DNA of 64,000 nucleotides from Skermanella mucosa (GTDB lineage Bacteria; Pseudomonadota; Alphaproteobacteria; Azospirillales; Azospirillaceae), in contig NZ_CP086106.1 of assembly GCF_016765655.2 (NCBI RefSeq), positions 2,476,501-2,540,500 on the forward strand, written 5' to 3'. The stretch's first letter is position 1, and each line of letters starts with the position of its first letter. This document shows positions 45,880 to 53,907 of this stretch, piece after piece. Under the pieces are notes generated by a model. That model was not told where the DNA came from, did not search any database, and saw nothing but the letters and a program-made list of their open reading frames with translations. The position numbers and the translations under genes are program-made.

Positions 45880-48012
45880 ATGGTCGATTTCCCCAAGAAG
45901 ACGCTGGCCGACTGGACCGCGCTCGCCACCAAGGACACCGGCGGCGCCTCGCCCGACACGCTGGTCTGGGACACGCCGGAGGGCATCCCGGTCAAGCCGC
46001 TCTATACCGCCGACGACCTCGCCGGGCTGGAGCTGGAGACCCTGCCGGGATTTGCGCCGTATACGCGCGGACCGCGCGCGACCATGTACTCCCACCGGCC
46101 CTGGACGATCCGCCAGTATGCCGGCTTCTCCACCGCGGAAGAGAGCAACAAGTTCTACAAGCAGAACCTCGCGGCCGGCCAGATGGGGCTGTCGGTCGCC
46201 TTCGACCTGGCGACCCACCGGGGCTATGACAGCGACCATCCGCGCGTGGTCGGCGACGTCGGCAAGGCCGGGGTGGCGATCGACAGCGTCGAGGACATGA
46301 AGATCCTGTTCGCCGACATCCCGCTGGACAAGATGACGGTCTCCATGACCATGAACGGCGCGGTGCTGCCGGTCCTGGCAGGCTACATCGTCGCGGCGGA
46401 AGAGCAGGGCGTCAGCCAGGACAAGCTGGCCGGGACCATCCAGAACGACATCCTCAAGGAGTTCATGGTCCGCAACACCTACATCTACCCGCCCGCGCCC
46501 AGCATGCGGATCGTCGCCGACATCATCGAGTACACGGCGCTGAACATGCCGCGGTTCAACTCGATCTCGATCAGCGGCTACCACATGCAGGAAGCCGGGG
46601 CGACCGCCGTGCAGGAACTGGCCTTCACCCTGGCCGACGGGCTGGAATATGTGCGCGCGGCCAAGTCCAAGGGGCTGAAGGTCGACCAGTTCGCGCCGCG
46701 CCTGTCGTTCTTCTTCGCCATCGGCATGAACTTCTTCATGGAGATCGCGAAGCTGCGGGCGGCCCGGCTGCTGTGGGCGCGGCTGATGCAGAAGAATTTC
46801 GAGCCGAAGGACGCCCGCTCCCTGGCGCTGCGCACCCATTGCCAGACCTCCGGCGTGTCGCTGACCGAGCAGGACCCCTACAACAACATCATCCGCACCA
46901 CGGTGGAGGCCATGGCCGCCGTGCTGGGCGGAACCCAGTCTCTGCACACCAACGCCTATGACGAGGCGCTGGGCCTGCCGACTCCGTTCTCCGCCCGCAT
47001 CGCCCGAAACACGCAGCTGATCATCGCGGAGGAGACCGGAATTCCCCACGTGGTCGATCCGCTCGGCGGCTCCTACTATATCGAGGCGCTGACCAACTCG
47101 CTGGCGACCCACGCCCAGGCCCTGATCGACGAGGTCGAGGGGCTGGGCGGCATGACCCGCGCGGTCGAGAGCGGCATGCCCAAGCTGAAGATCGAGGAGG
47201 CCGCCGCCAAGCGCCAGGCCCGTATCGACCGGGCGGAGGAAGTGGTCGTCGGCGTCAACAAGTACCGCGTCGCCAATCCCGAGAAGGTCGACGTGCTGGA
47301 TATCGACAATACCGTGGTGCGCGAGCAGCAGGTCGCCCGGCTTCAGAGGATCCGCGCCAGCCGCGACGAGGCGGCATGGCGGGCCTCGCTGGACGCGCTG
47401 ACCCAGGCGGCGAAGGATGGCAGCGGCAACCTCCTCGACCTGGCGGTCAAGGCGACCCGCGCGCGGGCGACCGTCGGCGAGATCTCCGACGCGCTCGAAT
47501 CCGTCTTCACCCGGCACCGCGCGGTGATCCGCTCAGTCAGCGGCGTCTATGGCGCCGCCTACGAGGGTGACGAGGGTTTCGCCACGATCCAGCAGGAGGT
47601 CAAGGCCTTCGCCGAGGAGGAGGGGCGGCGTCCCCGCATGCTGGTGGTCAAGATGGGCCAGGACGGCCATGACCGCGGCGCCAAGGTGATCGCCACCGCC
47701 TTCGCCGACATCGGCTTCGACGTCGATGTCGGCCCGCTGTTCCAGACCCCGGACGAGGCGGCCCGCCAGGCGATCGAGAACGACGTCCATGTCATCGGCG
47801 TATCCAGCCAGGCCGCGGGCCACAAGACCCTGGTCCCCTCCCTGATCGAGGAGCTGAAGAAGGCCGGCTCGGACGATATCATCGTGGTTTGCGGCGGCGT
47901 GATTCCGCCGCAGGACTATGATTTCCTGCTGAAGTCCGGCGTCGCGGCGATCTACGGCCCGGGCACCAACATTCCGAAGGCGGCCCACGAGATCCTCGGC
48001 ATGCTCCGTTAG
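45880..48012 (+). CDS. mcm: Methylmalonyl-CoA mutase (adenosylcobalamin-dependent)
   Basis: Isomerises methylmalonyl-CoA to succinyl-CoA, completing propionate use after PccAB. A 710-residue protein with both regions in one chain: the substrate TIM barrel ([22 protein letters not shown] given in part, [20 protein letters not shown]) and the C-terminal B12 domain with the cobalt-ligand motif [20 protein letters not shown]. The ATG at 45880 has GGAGGA about 7 bases upstream. Epimerase and MeaB chaperone genes are not in the window. Confidence 0.97.
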   Translation: MVDFPKKTLADWTALATKDTGGASPDTLVWDTPEGIPVKPLYTADDLAGLELETLPGFAPYTRGPRATMYSHRPWTIRQYAGFSTAEESNKFYKQNLAAGQMGLSVAFDLATHRGYDSDHPRVVGDVGKAGVAIDSVEDMKILFADIPLDKMTVSMTMNGAVLPVLAGYIVAAEEQGVSQDKLAGTIQNDILKEFMVRNTYIYPPAPSMRIVADIIEYTALNMPRFNSISISGYHMQEAGATAVQELAFTLADGLEYVRAAKSKGLKVDQFAPRLSFFFAIGMNFFMEIAKLRAARLLWARLMQKNFEPKDARSLALRTHCQTSGVSLTEQDPYNNIIRTTVEAMAAVLGGTQSLHTNAYDEALGLPTPFSARIARNTQLIIAEETGIPHVVDPLGGSYYIEALTNSLATHAQALIDEVEGLGGMTRAVESGMPKLKIEEAAAKRQARIDRAEEVVVGVNKYRVANPEKVDVLDIDNTVVREQQVARLQRIRASRDEAAWRASLDALTQAAKDGSGNLLDLAVKATRARATVGEISDALESVFTRHRAVIRSVSGVYGAAYEGDEGFATIQQEVKAFAEEEGRRPRMLVVKMGQDGHDRGAKVIATAFADIGFDVDVGPLFQTPDEAARQAIENDVHVIGVSSQAAGHKTLVPSLIEELKKAGSDDIIVVCGGVIPPQDYDFLLKSGVAAIYGPGTNIPKAAHEILGMLR

Positions 48013-48130
48013 GAAGCGGGCACCTGCGGCAAATGGACATCCAGGCCGGCGGTTGCGGCATTTCAATGATGCCCGGTCGCTGGCCGTCGCATGTTCGGGC
48101 GACAGTCGCCGCACCAGGAGTTTCGCAAGC

Positions 48131-48490
48131 ATGCGCATCGCCCTCACCAGCCTCGATCTGGAAACCGTCACCCCTCATGCCGGCCGGTGCCGGAGCTTCC
48201 TGGTCTACGAGGCCGAAGCGGGAACGGAACCGGTCAAGGTCAAGGACCTGTTCCTTGCGGAGGATCAGATCTTCCATGTCTTCGAGGGCGATGGTCCGCA
48301 TCCGCTCGACGAGGTTACCGTCGTCATCACGGGGAATGCCCGGGAGAAGTTCATCCGCAAATGCGCTAGCCGGGGCATCGAGGCCGTCCTGACGTCGGAG
48401 ACGGACCCGGTCGTCGCGGTAAAGGGCTACTTCGTCGGCACGCTACCGGCTCCGGCGCCGCTGCCGGAAAAATGTTATCACGAACACTGA
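48131..48490 (+). CDS. NifX/NifB-like (dinitrogenase iron-molybdenum cofactor) domain protein
   Basis: A 119-residue single-domain protein. It begins MRIALTSLDLETVTPHAGRCRSFLVYEAE, the fold used by NifX, NafY and the NifB tail to carry metal-cluster precursors. A His near residue 55 (IFHVFEGDGPHPLD) and Cys near the end (KCYHEH) could be ligands. AGGAG lies before the ATG at 48131. No nif genes are nearby, so a role in nitrogen fixation is not established. Confidence 0.78.
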   Translation: MRIALTSLDLETVTPHAGRCRSFLVYEAEAGTEPVKVKDLFLAEDQIFHVFEGDGPHPLDEVTVVITGNAREKFIRKCASRGIEAVLTSETDPVVAVKGYFVGTLPAPAPLPEKCYHEH

Positions 48491-48500
48491 AGGGTTGCGG

Positions 48501-49322
48501 CTATCCGACGGACCGGCCGGCCAGCGTCGGCTTGGCGTCGCCAGGGCGCGGCGTGAACACGGCCTGGGTGATCGCCCGCTCGATCTGCTCGCGGGTGAAC
48601 GGCTTTTTGATGACCGGTCCCAGATAGTCGAGACCGCGCTGCTTGAGCTCCTCGGCGAACGCCGTCACGAAAATGATCGGCAAGGCCCGCGACTCCCGAA
48701 GTGCCTGGGCCGTGGTGATGCCGCTGCCGCCATGGGCCAAGCGCAGGTCCATCAGCGCAAGGCTGGGCTGGTTGGCGGCGGCGGTCGCCAGCGCCTCCTC
48801 CATCGTGGCGGCGGTGCCACAGACCTTATGGCCCATGGCCAGCACGGTCTCGGTCAGGTCATAGGCGATGATGGCGTCGTCCTCGACGATGAGGATGTTC
48901 GCGACCAGTTGCTCCCGCATGGCGTTCTGGGCCCTGCCGAGAGCCTCCCGCACCTGCTCTACCGGCTCTCCGATCACCTCGGCCGCCTGCGTCGTCGGCA
49001 GCTCTTCCAGGCTGACCAGCAGGAAAACGCGGCGTTCGAGCTCCGGAAGGCTGCTCAGCGCCGCTTCGATCGGATGCCCGGGCTCCGGCGCTTCTGCAAG
49101 TGCGGGTTCGGTATCGAACAGACTGTTGAGCAGCGCGTAAAGCCGACGTCGCGTCACCGTTTCCGCGTCGTCTTCCAGATGATAGCGCTCCGGGTCGGCA
49201 AGTGCGGCTTCCACCGCGCGCGTAACCAGATCGTCGCCGCGCGACGTGGAGCCGGTGAGCGCGCGCCCGTAGCGTCGCATGTACGGCAACTGAGCCATCA
49301 GTCTCCGGGCTTGCGCTTCCAT
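48501..49322 (-). CDS. phyR: PhyR-type general stress response regulator
   Basis: A 273-residue protein with the PhyR layout: an N-terminal sigma-factor-like domain (about 10-125, MRRYGRALTGSTSRGDDLVTRAVE and LSSLPELERRVFLLVSLEELP) and a C-terminal receiver (about 140-260) with NILIVEDDAIIAYDL, phospho-Asp in LALMDLRLAHGGSG and Lys in VIKKPFTREQ. Phosphorylated PhyR captures the anti-sigma factor NepR and frees the ECF sigma factor EcfG. Neither nepR nor ecfG lies next to it, which is less common. The start may be the Met eight residues further in. Confidence 0.92.
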   Translation of the reverse strand: MEAQARRLMAQLPYMRRYGRALTGSTSRGDDLVTRAVEAALADPERYHLEDDAETVTRRRLYALLNSLFDTEPALAEAPEPGHPIEAALSSLPELERRVFLLVSLEELPTTQAAEVIGEPVEQVREALGRAQNAMREQLVANILIVEDDAIIAYDLTETVLAMGHKVCGTAATMEEALATAAANQPSLALMDLRLAHGGSGITTAQALRESRALPIIFVTAFAEELKQRGLDYLGPVIKKPFTREQIERAITQAVFTPRPGDAKPTLAGRSVG

Positions 49323-49677
49323 ATATCCTCCGCAGGTCCCCTTCCGTTCCTTGAAGGGATGATGTCTGTTTATCCCGCGCGCGGAACGAATTCAAGCCGA
49401 CTGCGCAAGTGTAGTCCCCAGCCTCATGTTTGAACGAGCATAAAGAGTAGTGCGGCAAATGATGGTGTCTGCTGCGCGAAAGGTTAAGTCTTTCGGGATA
49501 TAGCCCGCCGGTGCATTGCCGACAGAGGCAATTGGCCGCTGCTATTCTTGCCGCGCGAGATTTCGAATTGCTCTATGATCGCATAGATAACCCACTGTTC
49601 GGCAAATGCCACTGCGGGCCGTCAAATGGTCGCGCCGCATTATCAATGGATCTATCGTATCATCGCAGGGAGTCATC
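49323..49677. other. Intergenic region between phyR and the cytochrome b gene
   Basis: About 355 bases between divergent starts. I looked for an EcfG-type promoter (GGAAC-N16/17-CGTT) and saw only isolated GGAAC boxes (for example at 49382) without a proper partner. No gene or strong hairpin was seen. Confidence 0.45.
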
Positions 49678-50367
49678 ATGAAGGAGTATGATAAACGCCC
49701 CCCGGAGCGGTCCGTGGCCGTCTGGGACCTGCCGGTGCGGCTATTCCATTGGCTTCTGGTAGCCGCGGTCGGGGTCTCGTGGGCAAGCGGGGAACTCGGC
49801 TGGATGCGGATTCATTTCGTCACCGGTTATTTCATTCTGACGTTGTTGCTGTTTCGAGTGGCCTGGGGCTTTGTCGGCAGCAAGTCTGCCCGGTTCAGCG
49901 ATTTCCTGAAGGGGCCGGCTGCGGCATTCGAGCATCTGCGCGAGCTGCGGTCCTCCGGCAAGCACGCCCACCCTGTTCTTGGACATAATCCGCTGGGCGG
50001 ATGGATGGTCGCGGCGCTTCTCCTGATCCTGGCGGTGCAAGTGGGAAGCGGCCTTTTCACCAGCGACGACATCCTGGTCGATGGGCCGCTGGTCGCCCAT
50101 GCCGGGAGTGCCGTGGTGAAGTTGCTCAGCACTGTCCATCGTCTGGCTTTCAACCTGATCCTGGCGATGGTCGCGGTTCATATCGTCGTAATCGTCGCTT
50201 ACCTGCTCCTCCGCGGGGAAAATCTCGTCCGGCCCATGCTGACGGGTCGCAAGATCGTCCCGGGCGGCATCACCGTGGAACCACCCCGCCAAGCAGGCCT
50301 TCTGCCGGCCGCCCTGATCGCCTTTATGGCTGCGGCATTGGTCGTGACTCTGGTGACGGCCGCCTGA
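49678..50367 (+). CDS. Cytochrome b561-type membrane protein
   Basis: A 229-residue four-helix membrane cytochrome b of the Ni/Fe-hydrogenase b-subunit/COG3658 group. Likely heme-binding histidines are in VRLFHWLLVAAVG, WMRIHFVTGYF, STVHRLAFNL and AVHIVVIVAY. GGGAG lies 8 bases before the ATG at 49678. It converges on a cytochrome c' gene; in other proteobacteria such b-type cytochromes are paired with periplasmic c-type cytochromes as small redox modules, so the two may cooperate. Confidence 0.9.
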   Translation: MKEYDKRPPERSVAVWDLPVRLFHWLLVAAVGVSWASGELGWMRIHFVTGYFILTLLLFRVAWGFVGSKSARFSDFLKGPAAAFEHLRELRSSGKHAHPVLGHNPLGGWMVAALLLILAVQVGSGLFTSDDILVDGPLVAHAGSAVVKLLSTVHRLAFNLILAMVAVHIVVIVAYLLLRGENLVRPMLTGRKIVPGGITVEPPRQAGLLPAALIAFMAAALVVTLVTAA

Positions 50368-50371
50368 CCGG

Positions 50372-50402
50372 CCGGCGCCACAGGGGATTCCCCCGGCGCC
50401 GG
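50372..50402. terminator. Bidirectional terminator between cytochrome genes
   Basis: CCGGCGCC pairs with GGCGCCGG, and inside GGGG-ATT-CCCC pairs again. It lies between the two converging stop codons. Confidence 0.65.
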
Positions 50403-50420
50403 TCCAGCCGGGATGAAGGA

Positions 50421-50876
50421 CTATTCCGCCCGATAGGTGTCGTGGCAGGCTTTGCAAGTGCCGCCGACGGCTCCGAACTGCTTCTGCACCGCCGCCTTGT
50501 CTCCGGACGCGACCACCTGGACGAGCTTGGCGCTTTCGGTTTCGAACGCCTGGGCCTTGGCGGTGAAATCGGCGGGACTGGTCCAAATCGTCGGCTTGGC
50601 CTTCGTGTCGCCCTTGTCGGACCCGGCCGGGAACAGCCCGGGTACCTGCTTGGCGAACGAGGCGAGGGACTGCGCGGGAGCGGCGGCGCCTCTAAGGTCA
50701 GCGCCATCCTCCAGGATCTTCTTGATGGCTCCCATCGCCTTCTTGTTGCCATCGAAGCCCTCCTTGCGGACCTTCACCGGATCGTCGGCGGCGTGGACGC
50801 CGGCGGACAGGATGCCGGTCCCGACCAGGAGCACGCCGGCGATGGCCGCAACGGCGGCAATGCTGCTCTTCCGCAT
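50421..50876 (-). CDS. Cytochrome c'
   Basis: A 151-residue periplasmic cytochrome c' with a signal peptide of about 29 residues ending SAGVHAAD. The four-helix core is followed by the heme-binding CKACH at the C-terminus (GGTCKACHDTYRAE), as in this class. Such proteins bind NO or accept electrons from membrane cytochromes b. It converges with the b561-type gene, separated by a hairpin. Confidence 0.93.
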   Translation of the reverse strand: MRKSSIAAVAAIAGVLLVGTGILSAGVHAADDPVKVRKEGFDGNKKAMGAIKKILEDGADLRGAAAPAQSLASFAKQVPGLFPAGSDKGDTKAKPTIWTSPADFTAKAQAFETESAKLVQVVASGDKAAVQKQFGAVGGTCKACHDTYRAE

Positions 50877-51050
50877 GATTGGTATACCTCGCTATAGGGG
50901 ATTATGTTTTTCGCGGGGAGAGTCGAAGGACGCGGGTCGGTTGTCAAGGTTGCGCCCAGGGACTGCCGGTACGAGTAACGTGCCGCCAGTTCGAAAGTGT
51001 TCGTTCCAGACCCGGAACCATGCCCCTGAACGGTGGGTTATCCCATCGCG

Positions 51051-52304
51051 ATGCAGGATCTATTGCTTCTCACTCCCCACATTCCGCACCCGGAGCAATC
51101 CGGTTCCTCGCAACGCGCCTGGCGTATGCTGCGGTATCTTTCGGGGCGCTATCGGGTCCATCTCGGCTGCTTCGCGGACGACTCGATCGATCGGCGGCAG
51201 GAAGGCTTTGTCCGTCAGTTCTGCCACAGCGTTTTCTTCGCCCGCGGCTGCCCGCCGGCAGCCAAGGGATCGGGACCGGCGGGCCTGTTCGGGTTCAACC
51301 GGCCTTTGCGTACGGGCAGGGATGCCGGGCTGTCCATCTGGGTCGAGCGGATCTGGAGCGCGCGTCGTCCAACCCGTGTCCTGGCGCTCTGTGCCGCCAT
51401 GGCGCCTTATGCCCTGATGCGGCCGGATTTGCCGGCGCGGCGTGTCCTTGACCGTTCGGATATCGAAGGCGATCCCTGGGGAGGGGACCCCGCTCCAGAG
51501 CAGTGGCGGCCCGCCCAAGGAATATGGCGCTGGCTCCAGACCCGGGAGCTGCGCGCGATGCTGCTTCTGGACCAGCACCGCCTTGCCTCCTGGGATGCCA
51601 GCCTTCTGAGTTCGGCCCCGGCGGTTGCCAAGCTCCGGCAGTTGTTGCCCGACGTCGCCGGCCGGATCCATCATGTTCCCGACGGCATCGATACCGTCCG
51701 CTTTGCGCCCAACGACGGCCGTTACGCCCCGCCGCTGCCGTACGGCGGCCGCTCGATCCTGATGGCCGGCGCGCTGGATGGTCAGGTTGACGCGGAAGCG
51801 GCGAAGTGGTTCGCCGTCGAGGTCCTGCCCCGTGTGCGCGCCGTGGCGCCCGACTGCAGGCTGATCCTGGCGACACCGGATCTCGGTTCGGGACTTCCGC
51901 CGCCCACGGCCTGCCCCGGGGTCACCGTTGCTACCGGCGTCCGCGACATGCGCCCCTGGCTCGCCCATGCCGCCGTCGTTGTCGCACCCTTCAGCCTACC
52001 CAATCCCCGTCCAGTGCTGGAGGCGATGGCGATGGGGCGTCCGGTCGTCGCGACGCCTGGCGCACTCGGCTCCTTCCGTGAACTGATCGAGCAGGACCTT
52101 TGGCTTGCTGCGGAGCCGGCGGACGTCGCCCAGGCCGTTCTGGCCGCCCTGTATGTGCCGCTGGGGACCGCGGTCGGGCGGGCCGCTCGCGCCCGCGTCC
52201 TGGCATACCACTCCTGGGAAGCGGGATTGGCACGGCTCGACGCGGTACTCGAAGGGCGCGCCATGCCCTGCATCGAGCGGACCCGCCCGATGACCATGGG
52301 GTGA
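51051..52304 (+). CDS. Glycosyltransferase, exosortase-associated sugar transferase type
   Basis: A 417-residue GT4-like transferase. The N-terminal part (LLLTPHIPHPEQSGSSQRAWRMLRYL) matches proteins annotated as PEP-CTERM/XrtA-associated sugar transferases. The C-terminal Rossmann half has HHVPDGIDTVRFAP, SILMAGALDGQVDAEAAKWF and the nucleotide-sugar region PNPRPVLEAMAMGRPVVATP. The start is the ATG at 51051; a GTG at 51033 is possible. No other polysaccharide gene is adjacent, so its product is undetermined. Confidence 0.85.
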   Translation: MQDLLLLTPHIPHPEQSGSSQRAWRMLRYLSGRYRVHLGCFADDSIDRRQEGFVRQFCHSVFFARGCPPAAKGSGPAGLFGFNRPLRTGRDAGLSIWVERIWSARRPTRVLALCAAMAPYALMRPDLPARRVLDRSDIEGDPWGGDPAPEQWRPAQGIWRWLQTRELRAMLLLDQHRLASWDASLLSSAPAVAKLRQLLPDVAGRIHHVPDGIDTVRFAPNDGRYAPPLPYGGRSILMAGALDGQVDAEAAKWFAVEVLPRVRAVAPDCRLILATPDLGSGLPPPTACPGVTVATGVRDMRPWLAHAAVVVAPFSLPNPRPVLEAMAMGRPVVATPGALGSFRELIEQDLWLAAEPADVAQAVLAALYVPLGTAVGRAARARVLAYHSWEAGLARLDAVLEGRAMPCIERTRPMTMG

Positions 52305-52535
52305 AGCGGATGTCGCCCCTATCCGGTGAGAGTGCAGCCTCAGCGGCATCTCGCCGCAGCTCCATCGTATGGCCGCCGCCGGATTCGTATAGGTCGGGCA
52401 TCGCGGGTTCAGCCATGCTATAGCGCGGCCAGCAGGCGGTCATCGGGCCCCATGGCGGTCCTGCCGGCGGATTGATGGCTGCTGGCAGGCCACTGGACCG
52501 GACCGCCCTCCCGATCTGAGTAAAGGAGGCTTTCG
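52305..52535. other. Gap between the glycosyltransferase and DUF4170 genes
   Basis: About 230 bases without a supported gene. The ribosome-binding site of the DUF4170 gene (AGGAGG, 52524-52529) closes it. Confidence 0.4.
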
Positions 52536-52778
52536 GTGCCCAACAAGCAACTGCTTCACCTTGTTTTCGGCGGACAGCTGGTCAGCCCTGATTCGACCGA
52601 GTTCGTAGATCCGAACAAGCTTCACATCGTCGGCATCTTTCCGAACTATGCCGAGGCTTACAAGGCGTGGCGCGGTGCCGCTGCGGCCACCATCGATGAT
52701 GCGCACATGCGCTATTTCATCGTCCACATGCACAGGTTCCTCGATCCCGCGAGCGATGGGGACGGACACGCCCACTGA
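52536..52778 (+). CDS. DUF4170 protein
   Basis: An 80-residue cytoplasmic protein of the alphaproteobacterial DUF4170 family. Typical segments are LHLVFGGQLVSPDSTEFVDP, VGIFPNYAEAYKAWRGAAAATIDDAHMRYFIVHMHRFLDP. The function is unknown. The start is GTG at 52536 with a strong AGGAGG 6 bases upstream, which outweighs the non-ATG codon. A terminator-like hairpin follows at 52915. Confidence 0.88.
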   Translation: MPNKQLLHLVFGGQLVSPDSTEFVDPNKLHIVGIFPNYAEAYKAWRGAAAATIDDAHMRYFIVHMHRFLDPASDGDGHAH

Positions 52779-52914
52779 CCCTCTTCCGGGCGCAACTCCG
52801 ACGGCAAGAATGCAAAGAATGCCGGGAAGGGGCGTGCCGTTAACCAAACTGCAAGAGATTGCGAAATAAGGTTAACGCGCCCTAGCTGAGGGTGAGGCAA
52901 GTGTTCCCGACCTA

Positions 52915-52954
52915 GGGTGCGGCTGTCAGGTTTCTGGCGACGCACCCTTTCTTT
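52915..52954 (+). terminator. Terminator-like hairpin in the long intergenic region
   Basis: GGGTGCG pairs with CGCACCC, and inside TGTCAG pairs with CTGGCG using wobble pairs around GTTT; TTTCTTT follows. It could end the DUF4170 transcript or a short RNA starting near 52890. Confidence 0.6.
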
Positions 52955-52959
52955 CCCTG

Positions 52960-53157
52960 CCGGGCACTGAGTCTGCTCGTGTTCTGCAAGGCAAGCGGTC
53001 CGGCCTGTCCTTCATCCTGAAATTGTTCGAGGCGTGAGAATTCTTCGGAACCTGACAGGCGAAGGCGTGTTCCCAGTGCAATGGTGTGATTCCTCCCTGA
53101 ACCGCCAGCCACTGCGAAGCCGCCATGCGGGTCCTATGTCCGCTGGCGGCCTTTTTT
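52960..53157 (+). ncRNA. Candidate non-coding RNA, class unassigned
   Basis: A 549-base stretch (52779-53327) has no supported gene but is rich in structure. After the hairpin at 52915, the segment 53003-53060 folds into a long arm: GCCTGTC with GACAGGC at the base, CTGAAATT with AATTCTTCGG above. At 53119-53157 a perfect intrinsic terminator follows. Size and layout would fit a stable RNA such as 6S, but I cannot confirm conserved 6S elements. The boundaries are approximate. Confidence 0.4.
53119..53157 (+). terminator. Strong rho-independent terminator
   Basis: GCCGCCA-T-GCGG pairs with CCGC-TGGCGGC around a 9-base loop, followed by TTTTTT. No coding gene ends nearby on this strand, so it probably ends a non-coding transcript. 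Confidence 0.85.
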
Positions 53158-53327
53158 GTCACCTCTCTGTCATTTCGGCTAGCAAATCCCACCGGTTTGC
53201 CGATGGTTTCTGGTAATGTCCATGGGATATGGTTGCGATCTCACCGGGTTTAGTGCCGCCGTATACCTGTCAAGGTTGATGTGTCTTTGGGCTTTTGCAG
53301 TATTTCTTTGTCGAGCCGGATTTGCCC

Positions 53328-53858
53328 ATGTCTGAAGAAGAGATAGACGCCCAGATTCTCCAGGGCATTCCGGACCACGAGCTTCACGACTTCCTGGCAT
53401 GGCGCGACCGCGTTCGCGACGCCAACATTTCGGGCAAGACCCTGCTTGCCACGGATTACCTGAACCATTTCAACGAGATCGTCATGCTGATCGAGATGGT
53501 TCCGGACATGCCCGACATGGTCGAGGATTGCCGGGCCTGGCATCCCAAGTCTTACCAGCAGCATTTCCGGGACAGCGGCTTCTCCGAGAAGGATCTGGCG
53601 ATCGAGGCCTATGACCATGTCCCGAACAAGTTCCGGTCCCCGTTCGAAGCGACGATCGCGCAGATGGATGCGGTGATCCTATTCACGCTCGACCGAATGG
53701 AGTCGGCCATCGCCGCCGACGATTCCGACCGGCTGCGCTTCGATTGCTCGACCTCCGTCGAGATGCTTCACAAGATCATGCAGGTGGCGAACGGCATCAT
53801 CCATGGCACCACCCACGTGATGCAGCAGACGGAAATCGACGATTACATGGGCAGATAG
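53328..53858 (+). CDS. Hypothetical acidic protein upstream of a CoA ligase
   Basis: A 176-residue acidic helical protein, not recognised. It begins MSEEEIDAQILQGIPDHELHDFLAW. The middle has DYLNHFNEIVMLIEMVPDMPDMVEDCRAW, and the end contains IMQVANGIIHGTTHVMQQTEIDDYMGR. A conserved Asp/Glu/His pattern hints at a helical bundle that could hold metal, but this is speculative. A TTG 33 bases earlier is an alternative start. It precedes the CoA ligase by 49 bases on the same strand and may form an operon with it. Confidence 0.75.
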   Translation: MSEEEIDAQILQGIPDHELHDFLAWRDRVRDANISGKTLLATDYLNHFNEIVMLIEMVPDMPDMVEDCRAWHPKSYQQHFRDSGFSEKDLAIEAYDHVPNKFRSPFEATIAQMDAVILFTLDRMESAIAADDSDRLRFDCSTSVEMLHKIMQVANGIIHGTTHVMQQTEIDDYMGR

Positions 53859-53907
53859 CCAGCGGCGATCGGCGCTCCGGGCTCCAGTTGCCGGCCGCCA
53901 TCCCGGC

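Noticed and set aside
49323..49440. EcfG-dependent promoter before phyR
   Set aside because: GGAAC boxes occur but no CGTT at the required 16-17 base spacing.
52960..53157. SRP RNA, RNase P RNA or tmRNA
   Set aside because: None of their hallmark sequences (such as the SRP GGAAGGAAGCAG core or the RNase P GAGGAAAGTCC block) is present.
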